Positions 27,910 through 36,550 of a DNA stretch of 38,979 nucleotides are shown in pieces. The translations under genes were made by a program, and so were the position numbers. Numbering within the stretch: position 1 is the first letter of the stretch; each line of letters opens with the position of its first letter. Location: NCBI GenBank assembly GCA_015295805.1, contig DVEF01000081.1:1-38979 (forward strand), written 5' to 3'. This DNA comes from Geminocystis sp. M7585_C2015_104 (GTDB lineage: Bacteria; Cyanobacteriota; Cyanobacteriia; Cyanobacteriales; Cyanobacteriaceae). The notes below the pieces were generated by a model. The model made no database searches. It had not been told where the DNA came from and saw nothing but the letters and a program-made list of their open reading frames with translations.

Positions 27910-28854
27910 CTATTTTTTTACTCCTTGGCCGAAAAATATAGGAGGATTCTCTAGGGTGTAAATTTGGGTTTCGGTGGCAATTTTCTTGCGGATGTAACCG
28001 GGAGTGTTTAACATCCCCAGCAAAGCAGTGCCGTCAAAGGTGCGAAATCCTCCCTTGGTTTTCTCCTGTAGTATTCTGTCTATCTCCTCGGGGTCAGGAC
28101 GAGAGTCAATGGCGGTTTCGGAGGCGAGAATAAACCCCCAAGGGGAACCATAAGTACAAGTTGGGGCGAAATAGGAGTGAACATGGGTAAAGACAGTTTT
28201 GAGGGTGTTGAACAGACGGGCGTGGAGGTGTACGTCGGCGGGAGAAACTGGTCCTGCTTGAATAACTACAATACCTTTGTCGTCTCGGAGAATTCTTTTG
28301 AGGCGCTCAAAATACTCTTTGGTAAACAGTTGAAAAGAGGGTCCTTCTTCGATAGGATCAGACAAGTCGGAGATGATAATGTCCCACTCGGCACCACTGT
28401 TGTCAATTACCTCAAAGGCATCGCCAATAACCAGCTGCAGACGGGGATCATCAAAGGAGCCCTGGTGCATCTCTGGGAGGAATTGACGACAGGCTTCTAC
28501 CACATCACCGTCAATATCCACCATCATTGCCTTCTTGACGCTATGCCAACGGAAGACTTCCCTTGTGGTTGCTCCCTCGCCTCCTCCCAGAATCAACACA
28601 TTTTCGGGATTGGGGTGGCTAACCATAGCTGGGTGCACCAACGCCTCATGGTAAATGAATTCATCCCCCACAGAAGATTGCCATTTGCCGTCCAACACTA
28701 GGGCCTTTCCGTAAGCACCAGTTTCTACAACGTACATTTCTTGATAGGGGGTTTTCTTGTAAGCCAAGATTTTGGTCAGGCCGTGAACATACATGTCATA
28801 GGGCGTAATGTATTCAGTTAACCAGACGTCGGCCCCCAAATGTGCTCCCGCCAT
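27910..28854 (-). CDS. speE: Spermidine synthase (polyamine aminopropyltransferase)
   Basis: A 314-residue aminopropyltransferase that joins decarboxylated SAM to putrescine or a longer polyamine. VLILGGGEGATTREV is the nucleotide motif, and IISDLSDP and YHEALVHPAM are further signatures. The start at ATG 28854 is preceded by AGGAGG at 12 bases; a frame start at 28893 would encode that ribosome site. Length is slightly above the bacterial average, due to a C-terminal extension (about the last 30 residues). Substrate specificity (spermidine versus thermospermine) cannot be read off. It is divergent from sufB, in the position where sufR often lies. Confidence 0.93.
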   Translation of the reverse strand: MAGAHLGADVWLTEYITPYDMYVHGLTKILAYKKTPYQEMYVVETGAYGKALVLDGKWQSSVGDEFIYHEALVHPAMVSHPNPENVLILGGGEGATTREVFRWHSVKKAMMVDIDGDVVEACRQFLPEMHQGSFDDPRLQLVIGDAFEVIDNSGAEWDIIISDLSDPIEEGPSFQLFTKEYFERLKRILRDDKGIVVIQAGPVSPADVHLHARLFNTLKTVFTHVHSYFAPTCTYGSPWGFILASETAIDSRPDPEEIDRILQEKTKGGFRTFDGTALLGMLNTPGYIRKKIATETQIYTLENPPIFFGQGVKK

Positions 28855-28981
28855 AGTTGTCTTCCACCTCCTCAAATTAGTGCAAACCCCCATTATAACT
28901 CAAATTTCCTATCGTTGCCACCACAACAATATTTGCTCAATGAACCACAAAAGTGGCAAAAGACAGTAAAATGGACTTTAG

Positions 28982-28995
28982 CAACAAAATTGTTG
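28982..28995 (+). promoter_or_regulatory. Putative SufR operator before sufB
   Basis: CAAC-N6-GTTG, a perfect inverted repeat matching the site reported for cyanobacterial SufR. It lies 37 bp before the sufB ATG and just downstream of a TAAAAT (28967-28972), so a bound repressor would cover the start of transcription. An everted GTTG-N6-CAAC is at 28914-28927. sufR is not in the window. Confidence 0.6.
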
Positions 28996-29031
28996 TTAAA
29001 CTAAGGAGAAAGGTCACAACGACAATTCAAT

Positions 29032-30471
29032 ATGAGCGCTACTGTAAAAGCACTAGTAAATCAACCCTACAAGTATGGATTCGTTACCCCGATAGAGTCG
29101 GATACTATTCCCAAAGGCCTCAATGAGGATATTATCAGACTAATTTCTGCCAAGAAGAACGAGCCCGAATTCATGTTGGAATTCCGTCTGAGGGCATATC
29201 GTCAATGGCTGAAAATGGAGGAACCAAAATGGGCTCACGTGACTTATCCCCCCATTGACTACCAGAATATTGTTTACTACAGTGCCCCTAAACAGAACAA
29301 GAAAAGGCTAAACAGTCTGGATGAAGTGGATCCGGCCCTATTAGAAACCTTCGAGAAATTGGGGATACCTCTGTCGGAACAAAAAAGGCTGGCCAATGTG
29401 GCAGTGGATGCTATCTTTGACAGCGTTTCTATAGCTACCACCTTCAAGGAGAAATTGGCAGAGGTGGGGGTTATTTTCTGTTCCATGTCTGAGGCGATAC
29501 AAGAACACCCGGAATTGGTGAAAAAATACCTAGGGACTGTGGTGCCCATTGCCGACAACTATTTTGCTGCCCTCAACTCGGCAGTATTTAGCGATGGCTC
29601 TTTTGTGTATATTCCTAAGGGTGTAAAATGCCCCATGGAATTGTCTACCTATTTCCGCATCAACAACGGCGAAACGGGACAGTTTGAACGCACCCTGATT
29701 ATAGCTGACGAGGGCTCTTATGTTAGCTATCTGGAGGGGTGTACTGCCCCCATGTATGACAGCAACCAGTTACATGCTGCAGTGGTAGAACTAATTGCCC
29801 TAGACAACGCTGAAATTAAATACTCCACTGTGCAAAACTGGTATGCCGGCGATGAAAACGGTAAGGGTGGTATTTACAATTTTGTTACCAAACGGGGACT
29901 GTGTAAGGGGGTTAACTCTAAAATATCCTGGACCCAGGTGGAAACTGGCTCAGCTATTACCTGGAAGTATCCCAGTTGTATTCTTGCCGGTGACAACTCG
30001 GTAGGGGAATTCTACTCCATCGCCCTCACCAATAACAGACAACAGGCTGATACGGGAACCAAAATGATCCACATCGGTAAAAACACCCGTAGCACCATCA
30101 TTTCCAAGGGGATTTCCGCCGGCAAGTCGAAAAATAGCTACCGGGGGTTAGTCAAAATCACTAAAAATGCCGTGGGGGCCCGTAACTACTCCCAATGCGA
30201 TTCTATGTTGATTGGCGACGAGGCAGAAGCTAATACCTTCCCCTATATACAGGTGGAAAACAATACCGCCAAGGTGGAACATGAGGCTTCTACCTCTAAA
30301 ATCGGGGAAGATCAACTCTTCTACTTCGCCCAAAGGGGCATTTCTGAAGAGGATGCGGTTTCCATGTTGGTGAGTGGTTTCTGTAAGGATGTGTTGAACA
30401 AACTGCCCATGGAATTCGCCGCTGAGGCCGATAAACTCCTCGGTTTGAAGCTGGAAGGCACTGTCGGCTAA
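29032..30471 (+). CDS. sufB: Fe-S cluster assembly protein SufB
   Basis: A 479-residue scaffold subunit of the SUF iron-sulfur assembly machine (SufBC2D). The core beta-helix segment with [19 protein letters not shown] and the conserved Cys in NYSQCDSM are present. The full length is normal. It is normally first in sufBCDS, but here the next 200 bp are non-coding and decayed minus-strand genes follow, so sufC, sufD and sufS must be elsewhere. GGAGAAAG precedes the ATG at about 20 bases. Confidence 0.97.
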   Translation: MSATVKALVNQPYKYGFVTPIESDTIPKGLNEDIIRLISAKKNEPEFMLEFRLRAYRQWLKMEEPKWAHVTYPPIDYQNIVYYSAPKQNKKRLNSLDEVDPALLETFEKLGIPLSEQKRLANVAVDAIFDSVSIATTFKEKLAEVGVIFCSMSEAIQEHPELVKKYLGTVVPIADNYFAALNSAVFSDGSFVYIPKGVKCPMELSTYFRINNGETGQFERTLIIADEGSYVSYLEGCTAPMYDSNQLHAAVVELIALDNAEIKYSTVQNWYAGDENGKGGIYNFVTKRGLCKGVNSKISWTQVETGSAITWKYPSCILAGDNSVGEFYSIALTNNRQQADTGTKMIHIGKNTRSTIISKGISAGKSKNSYRGLVKITKNAVGARNYSQCDSMLIGDEAEANTFPYIQVENNTAKVEHEASTSKIGEDQLFYFAQRGISEEDAVSMLVSGFCKDVLNKLPMEFAAEADKLLGLKLEGTVG

Positions 30472-30480
30472 ACAGTAAAA

Positions 30481-30508
30481 CAGGCCCTCACCCAGAGGGG
30501 GGCCCCTG
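30481..30508 (+). terminator. GC-rich hairpin after sufB
   Basis: CCCTC/GAGGG with loop ACCCA and outer CAGG/CCTG arms, directly after the sufB stop. No T-tract follows, so it may stabilise the mRNA end rather than terminate alone. Confidence 0.4.
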
Positions 30509-30674
30509 TGAATAAACCTGTAAATAAATAGGGTTAATTTGCTAGCGGATTTTGGCCAATAATGGCCCGGTGGGGACTATTTGTTTATCACCCCTAGTTG
30601 ACGGAGGGATAATCCTAAGGCCAAGCCCACCATTTCGGTGACCTAAACAATGGGCGGGTTATATTTATTCATTA

Positions 30675-31266
30675 TTATATTTCTTTTCTGTCCGCTTTTC
30701 TTAATTCTAGGTAACTGTCACAAGGGGGACAGGCTAAAACAATACAGTCTGCCCCTTTTGCCTTGGCCTCATTCAAAATTCGTTTGGTCAACTGTAACGC
30801 CAGAATCCTCTTGGAAAATCGAAATAGCTCCGCCATAACATTTGGTTTTGCCGCGGAAGTCTACCACTTCCGGGAAAGTCCCAACCAGTGATGTCCACTG
30901 GGCGGGTTAACAGACAGCCATAATAACAGGCTACCTTTATACCTTTGAGGGGTTTTCTGATTCTACCAGTCAGGAGCTCCCACAAGTCATTGGCTAGGAC
31001 GTCCACTACGTTTCTGACAGGGATGTTGTAGGCGGAGACGTATAGCCCCTTTTAGGGCCTTCAGAGCACGGGCAGACTTATTGTAACACCCAAAACAGCG
31101 GGCTAGCTGGGCAAGGGTTACGGGGAGACACCAGCGGCTAGCCCCCACAACAGGATCAATCTTGTAATTTTTTTAGCTCAACTCCTATTTGGGGACGACA
31201 CGGGTAGGGATGTCAAATTCCTTTACGCTGGCGTGAAGGCCACAGCCAGGACAGTAGGCTTATCTA
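30675..31266 (-). pseudogene. hdrB-like gene (heterodisulfide reductase subunit B), decayed
   Basis: Fragments in consecutive frames rebuild a CCG-domain HdrB-like protein. They are YCPGCGLHASVKEFD, then VELKKLQD, a TGA (31156-31158) where family members have Trp, then SCCGG. Next come LARCFGCYN and VVDVLANDLWELL, then KPLKGIKVACYYGCLLTRP (open frame 30788-31006). After a frame change the text is KTKCYGGAIS, where a Cys-Cys is now Cys-Tyr. After one more shift it ends LNEAKAKGADCIVLACPPC and a stop at 30675. At least three frameshifts and two stops are present. It cannot encode the full protein. Its order after an hdrC-like relic fits an electron-transfer module. Confidence 0.8.
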
Positions 31267-31267
31267 G

Positions 31268-31690
31268 TTACGGTTGTGGACGTGATTTTGCTTTTTCCGA
31301 TTTTGCTTTTTCTATGGCTTGACTGAACTGTTGGGGATTTTTGACGGTTTCTGGAAAGGGGGGAATTTCGCCCCTGAGGGCCAGTTTTATCCCCAGGGGT
31401 ACTTGTTGGAAAACCCTCTCCCAGCCGGCATACCTGTGAATTAGCCACGGCTCAAAGAGAATGCCCCTTGCACCACCTCCACAAACACCTTAGCAAGCCA
31501 GTGGCGTCGTTTTCAATCCCCTGTTTGATGGCAATGGCTTTCACCGCTTCAATCACATCTGAAGGACGAACTTTCCTAGGGAATTTTGTAAAACAAATGT
31601 ATTGAAAACATAGCCAAAGGGTGTTGCTCTTGATAACCCCCTCCCATTCTCCCCGTTGCACCACCAACACCAGACTATGGGGGGTTTAAA
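31268..31690 (-). pseudogene. hdrC-like gene (heterodisulfide reductase subunit C), decayed
   Basis: The minus strand reads VLVVQRGEWEGVIKSNTLWL then CFQYICFTKFP, where the CxxCxxCxxxCP of a 4Fe-4S site has lost two Cys. VRPSDVIEAVKAIAIKQGI follows. A frameshift near 31498 moves to LAKVFVEVVQGAF, and a second near 31463 to FEPWLIHRYAGWERVF. It ends in a basic tail SEKAKSRPQP with a stop at 31268-31270. The N-terminal first cluster is missing or unrecognisable upstream. It lies 2 bp before the hdrB-like relic, so the pair was once an operon. Confidence 0.75.
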
Positions 31691-31845
31691 TTTTAATGGC
31701 AAAATAATACAATTTTATTACATTTACCGCACTCACTACCTGTTCCATGAACTGGGAATTCATCCTGTTGTTGTCCAGAAGGCGATCGGGTCTCAGTCCG
31801 AAGACAAATTTTCTCTTACTCCTAGTGGTTACCACAATAGACACC

Positions 31846-32215
31846 TCATACTAAAGTGGGGACTTTAGTCTCCACCCCCTTGGCCTTTTGCATCAGAAAA
31901 CTCAGCCCTTCTGGTATTTTTAACTCGTCGTAGAGAATACCTATTTTGTCTAACAGGGGCTCAGTGGGTACTACTCTGGCATTAAACCCGCAATCTTTGA
32001 GGAGATAATAACCCAGCAACAGGCCAGTAGGCTGGGCATAGTCCATCAATACCTCCTTCATGGTGGCCTGTTCGGAATCCTGGAAGGCCGTACAACCGGG
32101 ACAGTTGGTTAGGATGAAATCACAGTCGGGGTGGGTTTCTTTCCAACTAGATAGTTTCTTGTAAACACTGCTGGCAGTATGGCCGCGGTTTTCCAGAAGG
32201 GCACAAGTTGCGGGG
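31846..32215 (-). pseudogene. 5'-truncated Cys-containing protein fragment upstream of the hdr relics
   Basis: The open frame (ATG 32061) extends upstream in frame to a TAA at about 32218-32220. It contains DCDFILTNCPGCTAF, PTGLLLGYYLL, and PTEPLLDKIGILYDEL. The CPGC motif and position beside hdrC/hdrB suggest an Fe-S or CCG-type redox protein, but I do not recognise the family. There is no start codon with ribosome site at the 5' end, and the divergent ferredoxin promoter occupies what should be its N-terminal region. The C-terminal 71 residues from ATG 32061 are open, so a short product is conceivable. Confidence 0.5.
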
Positions 32216-32258
32216 GCTTATGCCACAACAGTGACCAGATTTTGGGACAGGGGAAGGA

Positions 32259-32264
32259 TATAAT
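32259..32264 (+). promoter_or_regulatory. -10 box for the ferredoxin gene
   Basis: TATAAT, 32 bp before the ferredoxin ATG. No -35 of good match at 16-18 bp. The box lies at the lost 5' end of the minus-strand fragment. Confidence 0.5.
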
Positions 32265-32296
32265 CGTAAAAAGGGAGAAAAATTAAGCTATAAGCA

Positions 32297-32665
32297 ATGA
32301 CAAAGGTTTATAAGGTAACCATTCACAATCGCCAAACCAATCAAATCCAAACAGTAGAAGTGCCGGAGGATCAGTACATTTTGCAGACAGCGGAGAAACA
32401 GAACGTGTTCCCGCCTTTTTCTTGTAGAAATGGAGCCTGTACCACCTGTGCGGTGAGAATTTTGGAAGGGGAGGTATATCAGCCAGAGGCCATGGGATTG
32501 TCTGTGGAATTACAGAAAAAGGGTTATGCCCTGTTGTGTGTCTCTTATCCCCGTTCAGACTTGGTAGTGGAAACCCAAGATGAGGACGAGGTTTACGAAC
32601 TACAGTTCGGGCGTTATTTCGCCAGAGGCAGGGTGCGTTTTGGTTTACCCCTCGACGACGACTGA
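32297..32665 (+). CDS. [2Fe-2S] plant-type ferredoxin with C-terminal extension
   Basis: A 122-residue electron carrier. The cluster ligands are Cys43, Cys48, Cys51 and Cys81 in CRNGACTTC and LLCVSYP (C-X4-C-X2-C-X29-C). It is longer than photosynthetic PetF by a 20-residue basic/acidic tail (FGRYFARGRVRF then LDDD), and the sequence is closer to the minor ferredoxins of cyanobacteria than to PetF1. A -10 TATAAT is at 32259-32264. It diverges from the decayed hdr-like cluster, so it may have served that module. Redox partner now unknown. Confidence 0.92.
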   Translation: MTKVYKVTIHNRQTNQIQTVEVPEDQYILQTAEKQNVFPPFSCRNGACTTCAVRILEGEVYQPEAMGLSVELQKKGYALLCVSYPRSDLVVETQDEDEVYELQFGRYFARGRVRFGLPLDDD

Positions 32666-32733
32666 CCACTAAAGAAGTGTCAGGAGGCGTCTCTAACAGT
32701 TTTTTGTAGCTAGTTTTTGTAGCTGAAACAATT

Positions 32734-33231
32734 GTGAAAAGGGTCATTCTTTCTATCATACTGGCCAGTCAACTACCACTGATAAGTTGTCAGTCAAAGC
32801 CCATACTCCCCAATAGTCAAGTGGCAGGGGTGAAGAGAGTTGTCAGTGGCCAGTCTTTGGACGTTGTGGTAGGTGGAAGTCTGTATCGTCTGCGTTTGGA
32901 GGGGATAAAAATCCCCCCCTCCCTCCCCCCCTCCCAGAAAAAAGAGGCACAGCAATTTCTATTCCTACTGCTGACGGACAATTCTCGCCATACCTTGGAC
33001 TCTGTAAGGGTAACAGTGGAGGCAGATTTCAATCACAAAGAAAAATTTGGGCGCGGCTATGTTTGGTATAATGGGCAAATGCTAAATGAGAAGATGCTAG
33101 AGGAAGGCTGGGCTGTTGTCTCCCTGGATTATACTCTTGGCCAGTATGACCAACTACTATTAAACGCCCAAAACTACGCCCGTGTAATGGAAAAGGGCAT
33201 CTGGGATACCGGGTTTAGTAGTCAAAGGTAA
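32734..33231 (+). CDS. Nuclease-like (SNase fold) lipoprotein
   Basis: A 165-residue protein with a lipobox LPLISC (Cys19), so a periplasmic lipoprotein. The rest follows the staphylococcal nuclease fold: VKRVVSGQSLDVVV, YRLRLEGIKIP, and GRGYVWYNGQMLNEKMLEEGWA. Active enzymes have DAPE after the R-x-x-GI motif; here it is KIPP, so the catalytic Glu and one Ca-site Asp are missing. The Arg of RLRLEG and of FGRGY remain. A reduced or lost nuclease activity is likely. It starts at GTG 32734 with no clear ribosome site. It follows the ferredoxin gene by 68 bp. Confidence 0.8.
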   Translation: MKRVILSIILASQLPLISCQSKPILPNSQVAGVKRVVSGQSLDVVVGGSLYRLRLEGIKIPPSLPPSQKKEAQQFLFLLLTDNSRHTLDSVRVTVEADFNHKEKFGRGYVWYNGQMLNEKMLEEGWAVVSLDYTLGQYDQLLLNAQNYARVMEKGIWDTGFSSQR

Positions 33232-33254
33232 GTAAAACAGGGGAGGGTGGAGTG

Positions 33255-33608
33255 TTATTTCTTTTTGGCAAGGGAGAGGTTGCGAAACTTGAGGGCCTGT
33301 TTTTCAATCTTGTCTGCTAGGTGATTACACACCAGATGAGACAAGTCGAAGATAAGAGAATCCTCGATGTAGTAGTAGGCGGAAGTGCCCTCGGGACGAC
33401 GGTTGATGATGCCAGCCTGTAGCATGATTTTCAGGTGCTTGGACACATTAGCCTGACTGGTTTTGGTGGCTTCTACCAACTCCTGAACACATTTTTCCCC
33501 CTCCCCCAAAAGATTGAGAATCTGCAACCGCATGGGATTGCTGAGAATGTTAAAATACTCCGCTACTTGTTCCAAGACTTCCGGAGGTACGGGTTTAGCT
33601 TTGGGCAT
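33255..33608 (-). CDS. ArsR/SmtB-family transcriptional regulator
   Basis: A 117-residue winged-helix repressor. The helix-turn-helix is visible as CVQELVEATKTSQANVSKHLKIM, and the wing as GIINRRPEGTSAYYYIED. I choose ATG 33608; a longer frame from a TTG at 33701 adds 31 uncharged residues that look like read-through leader. Cys residues (in EKCVQEL and LVCNHL) are too few to assign a metal site. SufR, which would carry a C-terminal Cys cluster, is not this protein. The gene faces the SNase-like gene. The upstream region has an iteron-like operator. Confidence 0.85.
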   Translation of the reverse strand: MPKAKPVPPEVLEQVAEYFNILSNPMRLQILNLLGEGEKCVQELVEATKTSQANVSKHLKIMLQAGIINRRPEGTSAYYYIEDSLIFDLSHLVCNHLADKIEKQALKFRNLSLAKKK

Positions 33609-33798
33609 GGAATTTAATGGCAATGTGGGCAACGGACAAATACAAAAGGGGAATAATCCAATTTTAGCTCCATTATCTCCCAAGTTGGTTGTTTTTTGCA
33701 AGTGAACCGTCCACCCCGCCCTGGGGCCTTTTCCAGGGGCCTAACCCTGAGGGTTTGAGCCTTCTAGTTATTGCTACTGGTTATCATCTTAGCATCTG

Positions 33799-33860
33799 AT
33801 TATAAGCCCAATTGTAAACCCATTAGTTGTAAACCCGGTTAGTTGTAAACGCGGTTACAA
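33799..33860 (-). promoter_or_regulatory. Iteron-like repeats and inverted repeat upstream of the ArsR gene
   Basis: TTGTAA followed by A-C-rich text occurs three times: 33812, 33827 and 33843 (15- and 16-bp spacing). The third forms a perfect inverted repeat with TTACAA at 33855-33860 (6-bp arms, 6-bp spacer). A minus-strand TATAAT is at 33799-33804 on the downstream side. This looks like an operator for an autoregulated repressor. Confidence 0.55.
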
Positions 33861-33919
33861 ACTGACCCAGCTAGTCCCGGGGCGTTTATCGAGCTAATGT
33901 CATCTAGGATTATTAGATT

Positions 33920-34906
33920 TTAACGGACAAAGGAGGGCATCACCTCTGCAGGGGTGAATAAACCATAAATGCCCCTTTGATGCAACTTGATACCAGTTTT
34001 GAGATAACCAAAGGCGGGGCCACACACGTTAGCGGCCATACTGGTTTCATCCCCTAGAATAAAGGTATGGGTGGAGATTTTGCCCTCAAAGGTGCGTCCG
34101 GTGATTTTAACATTGGTGCTGATGGGCTTTTTGGGGTTGCGGGTGTCAACGATACCCCCCACAGTTACCTGAGAGCGATGACAAACTCCTGCCAACTCTA
34201 GGATGATATCATCGGCATGCTCCATGTTTTCTAGGGTAAGGATGCCATTAGTTTTGTCCAACAAGGCCGCCACCTCTTCATCTGTCATTGCCCTTGCTTT
34301 TTCCACATCAAAACCGGGTAGATGGGCTATGTCTTCTCGGATGGTGGCGCGATAGGCTTCCCAGTTAGCAATGCCCACACCGAAGGTAATTTTAATGTTA
34401 TGAATTTCTGTAAAACTCTGGGCTGCCAGGGCCGCTGCCGCTGTCAACAAGCCTGGGGTGGCACCACATCCTGTGAGATAGGTAATACGAGCTCTTTGTA
34501 AGTCTTCCTGTAGGCCCAAAAGTTGCTCAACGGCGCTGGTGCGTTTGAGTGCGTCCACCAGTACTCCCTGCCAACCAGACTGAATAAACTGACGGGCAGT
34601 GTCAGCCATGAAGGTATTGGGGAGATTGGGGAGGGCGAGAAAATAACCATCCACCCCGGCGTTGGCAATCAAGTCGGTGATACTCTGACTACTGGCAACA
34701 CCCCAGTTAGGTAAATGACTAACACTTCCCTGGTTGTGGTAGGTGGCAATCAAGTCATCGGCATCTAAACCTTCTGGATTGTAGGCATAGCCCTTTTTGT
34801 CTGCCACTGCCACCAGACGCATTTCTGATTTGAGTTGGAGAATTCTGGCACAGGCTTGCCCCAAACCACCAAATCCTAAAACACCTACTCTTATCGGTTT
34901 TTCCAT
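33920..34906 (-). CDS. Saccharopine-dehydrogenase-like NAD(P)-binding oxidoreductase
   Basis: A 328-residue protein with an N-terminal Rossmann motif [16 protein letters not shown] (about residues 8-23), and a catalytic-domain region including [13 protein letters not shown] and LEDGK-like segments. It resembles the cyanobacterial saccharopine-dehydrogenase-like family, whose substrate is not known to me. No lysine-pathway neighbours are present. The 3' end is 60 bp from the iteron block. Confidence 0.75.
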   Translation of the reverse strand: MEKPIRVGVLGFGGLGQACARILQLKSEMRLVAVADKKGYAYNPEGLDADDLIATYHNQGSVSHLPNWGVASSQSITDLIANAGVDGYFLALPNLPNTFMADTARQFIQSGWQGVLVDALKRTSAVEQLLGLQEDLQRARITYLTGCGATPGLLTAAAALAAQSFTEIHNIKITFGVGIANWEAYRATIREDIAHLPGFDVEKARAMTDEEVAALLDKTNGILTLENMEHADDIILELAGVCHRSQVTVGGIVDTRNPKKPISTNVKITGRTFEGKISTHTFILGDETSMAANVCGPAFGYLKTGIKLHQRGIYGLFTPAEVMPSFVR

Positions 34907-35042
34907 ATATATTCGTAAGTAGCAGTGCTAAAAAGGCCCAGTGGGGGAGTCCCTTGTGGTAATGTATAAATTTATAGAACAATGTGGGGTACAGTCAAGG
35001 AAGAAGGGGGGTTAAATCCCTCCCGAAATGGTTTACAAAAGT

Positions 35043-35315
35043 TTAAAGGAGCAAATCGGGCTCCTCCTCTTCTCCCAATTCCAAGTCTTCAAAGTCTTCC
35101 TCGTCTAGGTCAAATCCCTCACTTTCTAGCAATTCGCTAATCTCCTCGTCTTCTAAGAGGAGCTCTTCTGGCTCAAAGTCTCTGTCTTCATCCTTTTCCC
35201 GGTAGATAATACGATTGTTGGCTTTCAACCAATCCAAAATGGAACCTTCTTGCTTTGGAGGTATTATAGCAGCAGGCTCATGGAGTCTCTCTCGACGGAG
35301 GGCCGGGTTATCCAT
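35043..35315 (-). CDS. DUF3134 family acidic protein
   Basis: A 90-residue cyanobacterial protein: a conserved N-terminus (MDNPALRRERLHEPA, IIPPKQEGSILDWL) and a strongly acidic C-terminus of Asp/Glu repeats. The N-terminus matches what I know of the DUF3134 family; function unknown. It diverges from the PAP/fibrillin gene with about 57 bp between starts, and a minus-strand TATAAT (35345-35350) is its likely -10. Confidence 0.78.
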   Translation of the reverse strand: MDNPALRRERLHEPAAIIPPKQEGSILDWLKANNRIIYREKDEDRDFEPEELLLEDEEISELLESEGFDLDEEDFEDLELGEEEEPDLLL

Positions 35316-35344
35316 AGCTGTACCAGTAATAGGGGCAGTTAACG

Positions 35345-35364
35345 ATTATAGCATGTGCTAGAAT
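35345..35364. promoter_or_regulatory. Closely spaced divergent -10 boxes
   Basis: Minus-strand TATAAT at 35345-35350 and plus-strand extended -10 TG-c-TAGAAT (box 35359-35364), only 8 bp apart. Each lies where the -10 of its gene would be expected. The plus-strand TSS would be at about 35371, next to the PAP ATG at 35373. Confidence 0.5.
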
Positions 35365-35372
35365 AAAACAAC

Positions 35373-35993
35373 ATGATGAGTCACAAAAGAGAGCTTTTGG
35401 AGGCCATTGCCGGTAAGAATCGGGGGATAGAGGCAACGGAAAAGGACAAGGTCAGAATTCTGACTGCCGTGGAACAGTTGGAAGACCATAATCCCACCAT
35501 CGCTCCTCTTTCCCACCCTGAGTTACTCAAAGGCATGTGGCGTCTACTTTACACCACTAACAAGGGGATTTTGAGACTAAACGAGTTGCCCTTAGCCAGG
35601 CTGGGGGGGGTGTTCCAGTATATTGATACTGAGAACAAGATGTTATACAACCTGGCGGAGATTGTAGGACCACCCTTTCTGGACGGATTTGTGGCGGCGG
35701 GGGCAAGGGCAGAGGCGGTTTCCGAGAAGAGATTCAATGTTTATTTTCAACGAGGGATTGTCGGTTGGAAATCAGTGGTGGGATACTCTTCCCCCCAGGG
35801 GCTAATTGAGAGAATCCAAAAGGGGTGTTTGTTCCCGGTAGCCCTCGACTTGAATTGGGGTGAAGGTTGGTGGCCCTTTTGGCAAGAGAATAAAAGTGGT
35901 GGCTGGCTGGAGGTCACCTATTTGGATGAAAACTTGAGGATTAGTAGAGGCAATCAAGGCAATGTTTTCATCCTGGAAAAGGTGGGCAGTTAA
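35373..35993 (+). CDS. PAP/fibrillin (plastid lipid-associated) family protein
   Basis: A 206-residue lipocalin-like protein. Family motifs: LLKGMWRLLYTTNKGIL, QYIDTENKMLYNLAEI, and LEVTYLDENLRISRGNQGNVFIL. Relatives associate with thylakoids or lipid droplets and bind lipids or protect photosystems. The start is ATG 35373, with an alternative at 35376. The leader may be nearly absent. Standard family length. Confidence 0.9.
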   Translation: MMSHKRELLEAIAGKNRGIEATEKDKVRILTAVEQLEDHNPTIAPLSHPELLKGMWRLLYTTNKGILRLNELPLARLGGVFQYIDTENKMLYNLAEIVGPPFLDGFVAAGARAEAVSEKRFNVYFQRGIVGWKSVVGYSSPQGLIERIQKGCLFPVALDLNWGEGWWPFWQENKSGGWLEVTYLDENLRISRGNQGNVFILEKVGS

Positions 35994-36082
35994 GGGATGC
36001 GGAGGGCACTATTCTTTGTCCTCATCCGTCCTGGGGCTATCATAGAAGTGAAACCAGTATATTCCAGACGGGTGGTGTAACT

Positions 36083-36535
36083 ATGAGCTGTAGTATGAGT
36101 ATTAAGAGGAAATACCATACCCTGTTGCTGATGTTGGTTTCTTTAGGTTGGCCTGTGGTGGGGGGTATAATTCCCCTCAGGACTGAGGCAGTGGCCCAGA
36201 GCACTCCCAAATCGGGCACTGCTCCCAGACAGGCGTTGACACTGCGGGCTGACATTCAAGAAGCCAACTCGGAAACAGGAGTCATCACTGCCAGGGGCAA
36301 TGTCTATATAAGTTACCCCGCCCGCAACATTCAGGCCACTTCTGCCCAAGCACAATACTTCAGTAAAGAAAGACGTTTGGTGCTAACGGGTAACGTCTAC
36401 GTAATCCAGAATGGCAATACCATTAGGGCAGAAACCATGACTTATCTCATAGACGAGGGGCGTTTTATTGCCACCCCCAAGAAACAACAACAAGTAGAAT
36501 CAGTTTATCTGATAGAGGATAATACCTCCAAATAG
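36083..36535 (+). CDS. lptA: LptA/OstA-like periplasmic lipopolysaccharide transport protein
   Basis: A 150-residue protein with an N-terminal signal segment (LLLMLVSLGWPVVGG, ending near AVAQS) and an OstA-like beta-jellyroll: LTLRADIQEANSETGVITARGNVYISY and LVLTGNVYVIQNGNTIRAETM. It should bridge the inner and outer membranes, carrying LPS-like glycolipid. An in-frame ATG at 36095 is an alternative start. It is followed 15 bp on by lptB and then an LptF/G-type permease, so the export module is complete apart from LptC/D/E. Confidence 0.9.
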   Translation: MSCSMSIKRKYHTLLLMLVSLGWPVVGGIIPLRTEAVAQSTPKSGTAPRQALTLRADIQEANSETGVITARGNVYISYPARNIQATSAQAQYFSKERRLVLTGNVYVIQNGNTIRAETMTYLIDEGRFIATPKKQQQVESVYLIEDNTSK

Positions 36536-36550
36536 CCCATAAGGTCTTCC

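Noticed and set aside
33255-33608. SufR
   Set aside because: The HTH protein lacks the C-terminal Cys cluster of SufR and is a short ArsR-type regulator, and it is far from sufB.
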